Of a stretch of 64,000 bases of DNA, positions 24,739 to 34,403 are shown in pieces. Below the pieces are notes generated by a model that saw only the letters and a list, made by a program, of their open reading frames with translations, did no database searches and was not told the DNA's origin. Positions within the stretch are counted from its first letter, which is position 1. Each line of letters begins with the position of its first letter. The position numbers and the translations under genes are program-made. The DNA comes from Mycteria americana (lineage: Eukaryota; Chordata; Aves; Ciconiiformes; Ciconiidae). The DNA is taken from positions 50,437,562 to 50,501,561 of the forward strand of contig NC_134367.1 of the NCBI RefSeq assembly GCF_035582795.1. The letters are read 5' to 3'.

Positions 24739-27386
24739 AAGATAACATTATTCCAGGCCCTTGCTCTGTTTTGTTAGAACAGATTTAATCTTTGGGCAGC
24801 ATCAGAAGATAGGCCTGAATGACCGCGCCTGATCATCTCTTCACTCTCTCTTCTTTTATCTGGACTACTCTCCACTCTTTTCAGGGATGATATCTCACTA
24901 TTCTTATTTGGTAAATTAAGCTATTGTTTGCCTGTATTTCACTTATTGTAAAATGTTTTCTTTCTTAACTTCGGCCATTGTTCCTGGGTAGTGAGCATGC
25001 TGTCACTGGAGAGGGGATGTGAGGAGGGAACTATATAATTGGGGACAGATTCTGCCGTATTTTGCCAGTTAGCAGTAGCTTGCTGTCTAGTGCTTTTGAT
25101 TTCATAGGGGTTTCTAGCAGAAAAAACATGGATAAAAGGGGTCAAATTCGGCCTTGTAATTGAAGTGAAAATTAAGGAAAGATGATGAATATTATGGAAT
25201 ATGGAATAGTCTCAAATGGCAATTTAATTTTCAAGTTAGCAAATACTCAGAATAACAGGCCATGCACTGGATGGTTGTTGAGAGAGCATTTGTTCACAGT
25301 CTGATTTATCAGTGCTTCTTGTTGCCTCATGATAAACACTAAGGAAAGGAAGAAACACAAACAGAAATGTCACGGTCATTTTTGTTCCATTTAACAGTGA
25401 ATCTCAAGGCTAATGGCTGTAGTTCAGAAACAGAAACCTCAGGACAGAATACTAAAATGTGTGGTGCTGGGACTTCATTTGTTGTCACTGGAATGTATAT
25501 TCTGGGTGGTAATCTTTTATCTAACTGCACTTTGAAAATAAAAACCCCAAAACAAAACCCACTGTAATTATATTTTGCTTGTGCATGCGGCGTAAAACAT
25601 GCTAGACATTTGGGGAGAGCAAGCTGAGGTGCGGAGGAACCACACACCAGCACGTGCTAGTGCTTCACAGCGCACACAGCCTGATGGTCGGCCCTGGCAT
25701 CAGCCGAGCTTCGATGAAACCCAAGGGATTGCTGCCGTGCTTGTGACGAGGGCTCAGGGGAAGGTGGTTACAGGCCGGCTCATTAAAGACGATGAACGTG
25801 TGTTGTGCCATGTTTGATGACTGTTGAGAGAAGACCAGAGTGAAAGAGCTTACATAAAAGCATTAACAAGGATGTAATGCCAGTTGACTCACTCGGCACA
25901 ACACTGTCTCTGCACAGAGCACATGAAGCCGTAATTAGTGAAGTAAGTGATGCCGTGTCTTCCGGGAACTGTTGGGAGCCACCAGCTCTGTTACGTGGTT
26001 AATGACCACCTGCCCGCGAGCGCCGTGCAGCTGATGGGCCTTTCACAGGAGGCGCGTGGGGAGCCTCTCTGGAAGAGGCTACTGCTCTTTTCTGGCTCTC
26101 TCCCCTCCGGTTTGAACGGTACCAACATTTAGACCAGAGGTGCTCACAGAAAATCTCCTTCGTACAGGAGGGCCATGTCCACGAGACTGGGGTGCCTACA
26201 GTGACAGAGGGGAGCAAGACAGAAGTTGTAAATCCCTTTTCCTATTTAATTACTCTTTCAAAATGAAGTAGGGAGGCAACGGTATTTGATGTACTTGTGT
26301 TGAGTGCACCTCCCACCCTGGAAGTGTTTATTCTGAGCTTCAAAAACTACAACACTGGGCCAGATCCATCCCTGGCATAAATGTGGGTCGCTGGACTTGC
26401 TGTCGGTGGGGTGTCCTGCTGGACCCGAGCAGTCCGTGCCCGTAGGTGTGGGGGCAGAGCGCTTTGGCAGGAAGCAAGGAGAGGACCTGTGGAGGCACCG
26501 CCATGTCCCCGTGCGGGACTCTGGAGATCGCCTGAGGCGACGTGCCCTGCGCAAGGCATGGTGCTGGCTCTCCAGCAGGATTTTCACCAAGATCTGAAGG
26601 GATCAAGCAGGTTGAGGGGGGCCAGGATGTACACGAGATCAGTCCCACTGGAAGCTGGGGAAAGCATCCCTGCCTGCAGCTCTGGAATGCCCCACTCCTA
26701 AGAGTCCCCCTGCTGCACTCCTCTGCTGCAGCGTCACATGCCCTTCCCCAGCCAGGAGCTCCCACAGACGCGGTTATCTTGTTATTATTATTCTTTTTTT
26801 CCTACTTAAAAAGCGAGAGGAGGGCTGACAGCGCCGGGCGCGCAGAGCCGTTACTGCCGCCGCCGCCCCCGCAGCGGGCCCAGGGGCGTCCCCGCACCCT
26901 GCCGGGCCTGAGGGGAGGCCGCAGCCCCTGCGCGGCCCCGCGCCCTGACGGCGTGGGGGAGCCCCGCTCCCCCCTCAGCCCCCTCTGGAGCAGGGGAAGG
27001 AGCGGGGCAGCGGGGGAGCCCCTCGCTGTGGGGGCTCCTGTCAGGCGCCGCGGCCCGCCGGGAGCCCCTCGGCAGGGCCAAAGTGAAAGTGAAGCGACTC
27101 CCGAAACCCTTTGGGGGTGGCGGCAGGAGCCATGTGACAGCCGGGAAGCAGCCCGGCCGCACGGAGCTGCGGAGGGCGATTAACGGGAGGCGGGGGGGGT
27201 ATGATTTCTAACGGATACGGTGCCCCCCCCCAGCCCGCCGCGGCAGTAGCGCCGAGCGGCCCCGCGCCGCCTCTCCTTTCCCTTCCCTCCCCTCCCCGCG
27301 GTCCCGCACCGCCGGAGTCTCCCTCCGCGGCCGCACTCACGCCCGTCCCTGGAGGCGGCGGCGGCGCGGGAGGCCGGGCAGGGCGG

Positions 27387-27420
27387 CGGGGCAGGGCAGG
27401 GCAGGGCAGGGCAGGGCGGG
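27387..27420. repeat. (GCAGG)n short tandem repeat
   Basis: About five perfect GCAGG units bounded by GGGCGG boxes inside the promoter CpG island. Confidence 0.85.
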
Positions 27421-27527
27421 CGGCTCCCCCTCCCTCCCCTCCCCTCCCCTCCGCCGCGTCCCCCTCAGGCAGGGCAGGAGCGCGCCCCGCAGCGCTGCCC
27501 CCGGGAGGAGGGACTCGCCTCTCCGGC

Positions 27528-27548
27528 ATGGTCACGGCGGCTTATTAG
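27528..27548 (+). other. Short upstream open reading frame candidate
   Basis: ATG GTC ACG GCG GCT TAT TAG encodes MVTAAY and closes 160 bp before the ATG at 27709. If the transcript begins upstream of 27528 this could dampen translation of the main frame. The transcription start is not visible, so this is positional inference only. Confidence 0.3.
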
Positions 27549-27708
27549 GGTGGTCGTCTCCCTCTCTTTTTTCCTTTTAATTATTATTTTTAATCTTCCT
27601 CCTCCTCGCCGCCGCCGCGGCTGTCACTGCTCTCACCGTTACTCTTCTCACCGCTCTTCCCGGCGTCCCGGCGCGGCCCTGCCCCGCCGCCCCTTTGTGC
27701 CCGGCGCG

Positions 27709-27771
27709 ATGAGGCGAGGGGCCGGCGGCCGGCGGGCGCGGCCGGCCCGCGGCGCCCGGGGGCAGCGGCAG
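27709..27771 (+). CDS. Candidate first coding exon (unidentified gene)
   Basis: ATG at 27709 has G at -3 and opens a 21-codon frame (starting MRRGAGGRRARPARG, ending GQRQ). It runs into a strong splice donor, GGCAG|GTAAGC, at 27771/27772. The peptide is Arg/Gly/Ala-rich, as expected from a CpG island, so composition is weak evidence. Phase matters: the exon ends in phase 0. Joined to exon 28429-28522 it would hit a stop at once (GTT TAA), whereas joined to exon 29267-29305 it stays open. Either the middle exon is skipped in this isoform, another donor is used (27851 or 27857 would give the right phase but are poor donors), or translation starts elsewhere and this segment is 5' UTR. Confidence 0.3.
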
Positions 27772-28035
27772 GTAAGCGGGGCGGCGGCGATGGGCGGGCG
27801 GGGGGCAGGCAGGCAGGGCAGCCGCTGTGTACAGCGGCGCGGGCGGGCGAGGTGCCGGTGCGGAGGGCAGCCTCGCCCGCGGCGGGGAGGGCGCGGAGTG
27901 GGGCGGCGGTGCGCAGTGACACCCGCGGCCGGCCCCCCCGACCCTGCCGCCGCCCTCCCCCGGAGCAGCCCGCTCCTCACCCGCGCCACCGCGGCCGGCC
28001 GGGTCTGTGCCTTCCTTTGTTTTATTTAGGCTGTG

Positions 28036-28043
28036 TATAAAAA
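28036..28043 (+). promoter_or_regulatory. TATA-box candidate downstream of CpG island
   Basis: TATAAAAA follows the CpG island and precedes a pyrimidine-rich stretch and exon 28429-28522. It could drive an alternative start near 28070. No ATG lies between it and a possible donor at 28325 (GTAG|GTATGT), so such a transcript would begin with non-coding sequence. Confidence 0.2.
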
Positions 28044-28428
28044 CTTGTTATCACCGCCACCCAAAAGGACACCCCCTCCCTTCCCCCCATCCCCAGTTGA
28101 GACCTCTGAGGTCTCTGCCCCTTCCCGGATCGTCCCTTGCTTTAACTCTCTCCATCCCATCCCAATATTAAACCTGTCTCCTGCTGCGTGTCTTCCCTCT
28201 CTCCAGTCTGCCCACCCCGCTGCCCTCCCGGGTACCCCCCTCCCTCCAACCTTTGTGCCTATTTTGATTTATTTTTTCTCCCCCTCGTTTGGTTTCTAAG
28301 TGACTCCCCTCCAACCTGTCCGTAGGTATGTTTGTGTAACCAGACACTGAGAGTAGCTGTCTGCCGAGGAATTAACTCGGCAACCCCCAAAGCTTAGTTT
28401 GCATTCAATAGAGGTGTTTGTTTTTCAG

Positions 28429-28522
28429 GTTTAAACTTCCAGACGGGTTGAAGAAATCGCCCGAAAGGAACCACTTGGCAGATTTTGTTTCCTCCCTTGA
28501 AATCCCACTGGACGTGGAGCAG
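28429..28522 (+). CDS. Coding exon, unidentified protein
   Basis: A 94-nt exon lies between a pyrimidine-rich acceptor (GTTTGTTTTTCAG, AG at 28427-28428) and a consensus donor (GAGCAG|GTGGGG). Only one frame is open through it: one leading base, then 31 codons. The translation is protein-like and low in simple sequence, beginning FKLPDGLKKSPERN and ending SLEIPLDVEQ. It has alternating hydrophobic positions and no composition bias, unlike the surrounding GC-rich frames. It enters in phase 2 and leaves in phase 0, matching exon 29267-29305. I do not recognise a domain or family. No ATG lies within, so the start is upstream, and the only strong donor in the island has the wrong phase. It is not the antisense frame 28394-28690, which I regard as its shadow. 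Confidence 0.65.
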
Positions 28523-29266
28523 GTGGGGGATCGGGAGGGGAGAGATTTTGGGGGGTGGGAGGGGGTAGTGGGATGGAGAGTGACGAGGGGCTGAGTGGTG
28601 TGGGAAGGAGGGGAGAAGGGCTTTAAAGTTGGAAGAGTGGAGCCGCGCTTTCCCCCTTCCTCTCCTCTGAGGGCAGGGAGGATAGCTCAAGGCTCTCGCT
28701 CTCGTTCGTTAAAAATAAATACTACAGAAGCTGGCAATTTTTGTAGTTTTAGAGAAGTGGATTCTCTCCAGGATTAATGTAAAAAATGTTGATGTTTGAG
28801 GAACTGCCCTTGCTCAACCCGTAAATAAAGTGGAGATGTTGACAGTTTGTCTAGCCTCTGGTAAACGAGAACAAAAAACATTTCATTTCTTGAAGGGCAT
28901 CAATAATTGTGAGGGTGGGAGGGAGAGGAAGGAGTTTAACTGTTAACCTTTATCTGGGATCGTAAATGAGTTGAAACTCGTGTTTCTGAAGCTTCTTTTA
29001 TGCATTTGCTTTTCTGTTTTCCCCCCCTCCGCTTTCCTTTCCTGGAGATGGTGAAAGGTAAATGAAAACGATGATGCTCACATTAATTGGGCAAGCAGGC
29101 GATTTTATGGCTCACCAGTAAAAAATAAATGCCACGGGAAAGTTGCTGTTTGTAGTGCAAGTGGTGGGAAAGTGGTCTGGAGCGTGCGTGTGTGGGGACG
29201 GCAAAGCAGCGGGGCTGGCTGCGGGTTGTGCTGTTACTTTAGGGGGTTTTGGTTTTGTGTTTCCAG

Positions 29267-29305
29267 ATCGTTCAGTTCAAGACGCCGGAGGACGATTTGT
29301 GGAAG
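29267..29305 (+). CDS. Coding mini-exon, 13 codons, unidentified protein
   Basis: A 39-nt phase-0 exon, preceded by GTTTTGTGTTTCCAG and followed by a near-perfect donor (GGAAG|GTAAGAG). It encodes IVQFKTPEDDLWK, with three CpGs in an otherwise CpG-poor setting. Together with the previous exon it gives a continuous 44-codon segment across the junction (LDVEQ|IVQF). The agreement of two good acceptors, two good donors and matching phase is the main evidence. The 39-nt length keeps the frame, so the exon could be used alternatively. The product is unknown to me. The next exon is not certain; several in-phase candidates lie downstream. Confidence 0.62.
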
Positions 29306-32300
29306 GTAAGAGAGCCTCTTCCCCAACAATTACATCCTCTGGGGCCATGTACTGTGCATACCTGAGTATTTGCCTACCACTCAGGCCCGCAGTGCCAGCA
29401 CACTCGTGGCTGGGAAGCGATAAATAGGAGAATGCCGAGCTGTTGCTGGCCACGGTGTGGATATTGGGAAGCACAGCACTTTTTAGCAAACAAATAAGCT
29501 GCTTTTACGCACCGAGATGCTTGTTAAGCTGATGAATTCCTCCTTTCCAAAAAAGGGATACCCTTTCTTTTCTTAATCAGGACATAGCTTAGGAAAACAG
29601 GAGATGAAGAGTACAATGAAAAAGTGTCTGTTCCGACTGTTTTCTACACATGGAAGTAATATGCCTAACTTAACATGTAGGTTGTTTCCAACAAAGATGT
29701 TAGATGATGATCAAAGATGATTTTGGCATGAATTGGGAAAAAAAAATCCTTGTAGTTTCTTAATTGCAGCTTTCCCAAATATGTTGTTATGTTACTTTGG
29801 CATGATTCTTGTCTGAAGTGAAATAAAATGACTCTTACTACTTATGAAAATAAACTATGTCCAGCCACCAGAACTTTCTCCTTCCTACAGGCTTAATGAA
29901 GTGAAAGCGGGAGATATTGGGGAGGAGGCAAGGGTGGGAGAGATACGGGATCATAATATTTGGCAGAGCAAGTGGTTGGGGGGGGCGTCTGTTAGTTTGT
30001 CAGCATTGCAGTTACAAGCAAAATACGCTGTTCCAGTAAATGCAAATTCAAGTAATTTCAAATGAAAATTGTAAAAATGCTTTCCCATTATTTTTTCCTT
30101 AGGAAGAACAGAGTCTTTCACTTGATTGCCATTATTTTGTCATTCTCTTGTCTAGGAATCGAAAATACAAAGACTGAGTAATACTACTTATTCTCATGAG
30201 TTACTGTAGAAATCTGTACAGCACACTTAGTTCTGAGGGAGTTCCTCTTCCCCCGCTTTAAATGAGTCCCTGCCAGCAACAAGTGTGTTGATATACGGAT
30301 CTGAAGGACTTGGGCACGATGCCAACTCAAGCAATTTAAATGACATGGTTAATAGTGTCTCTACTGTCCTTATCACACAGTAGTTGTCTTTAATAAACTC
30401 AGTGAACTTCCAAGTGATAATCGTGGATGACAATTTAACTTGAGTCCTAGCTCTCCTGTTCAGATGAATACTGTTTTGCTCTGATTGATAAATATTAAAT
30501 GCTAATTCCAGATGAACTATGAGAATTTGCAAAATATACCTCTCTCCTCTAAATATGTGATTTCTTTCAGGCAAGTAAGAGCCAATTAGATTATCTGAAA
30601 GAATTTCTAATGCTAAATTGTTCCCATGGATTCTACTGCTAGCAGTGTCATTTTCTTAAGTTTTTCTGTAGTAATAAATTTATATGGGACACTGCATCCT
30701 TCAAATGAATACTTACCAAACACCTCAACAGAGGAAATAATTTTACATAAAGTAGGTAAGCCAGTATAATATGTCTAACAAATTAAAACACTCTGTAATT
30801 CCTGTAAAGCATTTTGGATGGCAGTGAAAATGAGTGTTCCATCAATTTCAATTTGAAATAGGTAGCCTTTATAAAGCAGTTAATATAATTTCAGAAGTAT
30901 GCACACTGGCAAACAGTAAGCTGTTTCACAGTGGGAGTTTTAAAGTTTTTTGAGTAGATCTAGTACTCATACTGACTTTCCCCTTGTAGAATTAAAAGAT
31001 TATGACATAATATGAAACTACAGAAGAAGAGGGAGAGTAGTACAATTGACAGTTTAACTGCAAATTGCATGTATGATTGCTTAGATTATGATTTTTATTT
31101 TTTCAGATATTTGATCCTAACAATATCTATGCTAGATCTCATCTTCCTGATTTCCAAATCTGATAAATCTTTCCAAAAGCTGTAGAAATGCTCATGTTCT
31201 CAGCAGCTGTTAAGAGCTTGCTAAAGCGCTTAATAAGTGTTTCATGTCTTGTGGCTGTAATTGAAATACAGTGCTGTGTGCTTAACTTATAAGTTTGGAA
31301 ATGCTCTTCTTAATGGCCAAGATTGTATTTTTGAAAATTAATACATGAATGCAGATTGTCTAATGGCACAGGTTTGATTTCTTGTGGCTTTGTTCGCAAA
31401 ATTCATTCCTTTGAGGCTAGTGAAAACTAACTAGATTCTACCTGTGTCTTAAAAGTAACAATAGATACATAATAAAAATTGTCACTTATTTCCCTAAAAG
31501 CCTTGTACAATGAATTCTGACAGATTTTTTTAAATTTTATTTTATGTGTTGCCAATCATATTATAGCCACGATGAAAGTTATTTAAGTGTTAGCTTTTGT
31601 AAAAGTGAAAGACCTGAGATAGTACTGAAATCTTGTCATGAAACTCCTACGGCCCAGAGAATGAGGCAAAGAGGGGAATGTGCCTTTATGTATATATTCA
31701 CTATATATTAGATATGTTAATTTCAGTCATTCCTTGACAGTATGGATCTGCCCTATTCACTAAAACTAAATATTTGTTGGTTCCAAGTAACATTTGGAAA
31801 GATACTGGATGATGTGAAGGCACAGTATTTCTAGAAATGGTTTTTTATAGTTGATAGGTCACTCCTCCTTTTTGGATGCTCTGAAATTATGATAGTGGCT
31901 TTCCGATACTCAGGATGTGAAGTTAAAAGTGATCTTCATTGTTAAGCCTTGAAATTTATGAGTTTTTTCCCTGCAGCCCTCCTCAAACCTAATAGCTCTT
32001 TCAATTTCACAGTTGGCCTCATGTTCCACTTTTCTTTTTGCTTTGAAGGCTGGGTGGAAGGCTTGTCAGGGTTTGCAGTTGTACTGCTCCGTGCAGGGCT
32101 GGGTGGCTGGGCTTGAAACCATATGGGTGTTCAATTCTCTTCAAAAATTGTTGCCACGGTTCCCTGTTCCTCTTTCTTATTAGAACCAATGCTAAGGATC
32201 TCTTCATTAGCAATGTATCACATTAGAAACCACACGCTAAGGATCGTGTACTTGCATAATGACATTTTGAAAGATAAGGCCTTGAAGACTTGGTTTTTTT

Positions 32301-32848
32301 TCTGGTAAAAACTGGGCATGTTAAATACACAGAAAAAGAGTTCAGGTTCAGAAAGATTTACAGATGTAGTGCATCTGAACCATTTCTCTCTAAATATCTT
32401 TTTTATCCTCCTTTGTTTGCCATGTTCATCACTTAAGACCTGAAATTGCTAGCATGCATAATAAGTACAATCTTACTACTGTAAGGAAATGTCGCTGGAG
32501 TAATGGGAATAATTTTCGGTGAAGCAGTGCCCTGTGTTTGCAGAATGGACTAGCCCTTGTCTTTTAAGCTCCGCAGGGCAGGGAATTGTCTTCGAAGTAT
32601 TTTCTGTAAAGTGCCTGGCATGTCTGTGTGTGCCAAAAAATGATAAATAATAACAAACAGTAGTTGACAATTTATGTAGACTTTTTTTTTTTAATTATTA
32701 TTTTGGAATTTGCCTATAGGGTACTTTCTAGCAAAAAGAAGAATGCCAGAGTGGCTTCCAGCTGGGGCAAGATGTGCTCTGATGGCGAGAGAAGCTTTTA
32801 ATCGAAATAGAACACACATTTAATCGATAGTATCTTCTGTGAAGCCGT

Positions 32849-32947
32849 TGGGCCAAAACATCAACTGGCGTAAATCAGTGTATCTCCACTGAAGTCTGTA
32901 GAGACACGGCTGACTTACACCAGATGATGTGAGTGTCCTTTTTGGCT
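32849..32947. repeat. Ancient palindromic MITE-like repeat
   Basis: An imperfect inverted repeat: the left arm 'catcaactggcgtaaatcag' (from 32859) pairs with the right arm ending 'tgacttacaccagatgatg' (to 32929), with a centre around 'ccactgaagtctgtagagac'. Outer 'gggccaaa' and 'tttttggc' ends extend the pairing. This is the block structure of an old, dispersed bird and reptile repeat (arms 'tggtgtaaatcag', centre 'cattgaagtcaatgg'). Decay of the arms shows great age. Confidence 0.65.
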
Positions 32948-33806
32948 TTAACAGTTTTCCTTTAATCTTCTTGCCATTTAAACTTTTACTATGATCTGCC
33001 CACATTCCAGAAGTGTGGAATGAAGATGGGATAATGTTTCCTTACTTTTCTCCTCCTTTAAGCCTTTAAGGCTCTAAGGCTTTTCTTTTGCGCGATGATG
33101 ATGCTTTATTAGTTATATATGCTCTAGTCTCCCCTTCAAGCCTGTGAAGGTAGCTGTCCTCCTCAAAATCACACCTGAAAAGGAGTGTAATTATATTCAG
33201 AAACACTTCAGTCTTGTCTAGCTTGCCAGATGCAGGTGTATTGTAAATAGCTTCCTGATCATACTGTATTTGTGTTTAAAGGTTCCTAAATACTGTTGTT
33301 AGTAACCTTCTTAGTAGCAATTTGTGTCACGTGAAGAAGTTTAGAAACATTGCCCCCCACATCTATTTCCCAGAATAATTTTGTGTCTGCCAAGTGTCTT
33401 AATGTTTTAGTTACTAAACTGCATCATCCATATGAAGTAATTGAAAATGCTGAGTGTGTACATCTTGTGTGGTGGGAAGACTAAAATGATATTTGGGCAG
33501 TAAAGAGGAGAAATAAATTATTTTTCTTTATCTTCCAAGCCTCTGATAAACATTTTTGAAGGCAGTGTTAGTAAACTAGTTCTTGTTAGACATGGGAAAA
33601 CTGTGTTTGAGTAGAGAGCCACTCATTTTCAAAAGTTCAAGCTAAATCTTGTTCTTTCCTATTGAAGTATAATGCCATTTTTAGAATTTCAGCAGAAATG
33701 TTTTTAACAAAACTTGCTTTGTTAAGTAATGCAGAAAAGTAATCAAGATTGTTAGATGATTGCCTGAAAATTGATGGTTTTGAAGAAGGATGGGATACTT
33801 GTGAGT

Positions 33807-33875
33807 ATGTGCGTGTGTGTGTTCAGATTTGGAAGCAACAGAGAAATCATAAATCCTAACACACGCACACACACA
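33807..33875. repeat. GT and CA microsatellites in inverted arrangement
   Basis: A (GT)n-rich tract with one GC interruption (about 33807-33822) and a (CA)n tract with one GC interruption (about 33858-33875) lie 36 bp apart. They are approximate reverse complements and could fold back on each other. Confidence 0.7.
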
Positions 33876-34340
33876 GAGCAGCTATGAGGAGAATGTGATT
33901 AACTGCCTAATCATACATTTTTGCTCAAACGTCTTCTCACCCTATGCCCAGTTTTTCCTGAGCTTTATAAACTAATAACATCGTCAGTGAAAAAAGAAGT
34001 AATAAGATGAAAATATTGTGCCCAGATGCTGCACTGCAGAAGGTCACATAGAAGTGTCTGTAGAGCCTGATAAAGAGTGGATTCTGCAAGTGGAAATGAG
34101 CATACTCCATTTCCTTTGAACTGACTGGAAAGTTACTTTCCTCTTTCCAGCTTGCCAGTTCTTCCAGAGCTATAAAGGACCATAGTAACTAAACCTTTCA
34201 CCAACATTTTATTAAAGCAGGAAATATATGTAATTACAACATTTCAAGTGACTCAATAAAGATACATAGAAAACCAATAATATATGCAATAATTTTAGTT
34301 CTTACAGGCACTCAGATGTCAATTTCCTTTTCGTTTGTAG

Positions 34341-34403
34341 TTAGGAGAAACTTTGGATGTAAACGGGGCTGCAAAAGGGCAAGAGTTGATGCCAAAAAAG
34401 TAA
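34341..34403 (+). CDS. Candidate downstream exon with in-frame stop
   Basis: After a good pyrimidine-rich acceptor (ATTTCCTTTTCGTTTGTAG) the phase-0 frame reads LGETLDVNGAAKGQELMPKK followed by TAA at 34401-34403. It would continue exon 29267-29305 in phase and end the protein. Alternatively a donor at AAAAAA|GTAAAG (34399/34400) would make it a 59-nt internal exon leaving in phase 2. The peptide is balanced and hydrophilic, unlike typical translations of AT-rich intron. With many acceptors in the intron, one such match by chance is not unlikely. Confidence 0.28.
   Translation, partial: LGETLDVNGAAKGQELMPKK

Larger units (their letters stand above)
22850..26800. other. Non-coding stretch, no gene seen
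   Basis: Contains the MIR-like remnant and the G run listed separately. From about 24240 to 24560 the sequence is AT-rich with many TTTAAT/ATTAAA words, plus a small local duplication of GGACACTT near 24426-24445. From 25590 to 26760 GC rises and frames lengthen, but no exon with good splice sites and protein-like content was found. Confidence 0.5.
26820..28020 (+). promoter_or_regulatory. CpG island, probable promoter of the 27.7-29.3 kb gene
   Basis: About 1.2 kb of GC-rich, CpG-dense DNA with many GGGCGG and CCGCCC (Sp1/KLF-type) boxes and no TATA box in its main body. It ends just before exon-like sequences on the plus strand, which supports plus-strand transcription. ATG codons upstream of 27709 occur at 27201 and 27528. 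The latter starts a 6-codon upstream frame ending at 27548. A long minus-strand frame (from ATG near 27529) also crosses the island, so a divergent transcript cannot be excluded. Confidence 0.75.

Noticed and set aside
30103..30177. In-phase exon-like opening after a strong acceptor (24 codons then a stop)
   Set aside because: No donor, Phe/Leu-rich T-driven composition, and it competes with several equally good alternatives. Strong acceptors are frequent in this T-rich intron.
31107..31163. Exon-like segment after TTTTTTCAG, 18 codons then a stop
   Set aside because: No donor and only a short opening; a chance match is likely.
33807..33875. GT/CA inverted pair as a possible microRNA hairpin
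   Set aside because: The pairing is simple-repeat driven, so it gives no evidence of a specific precursor.
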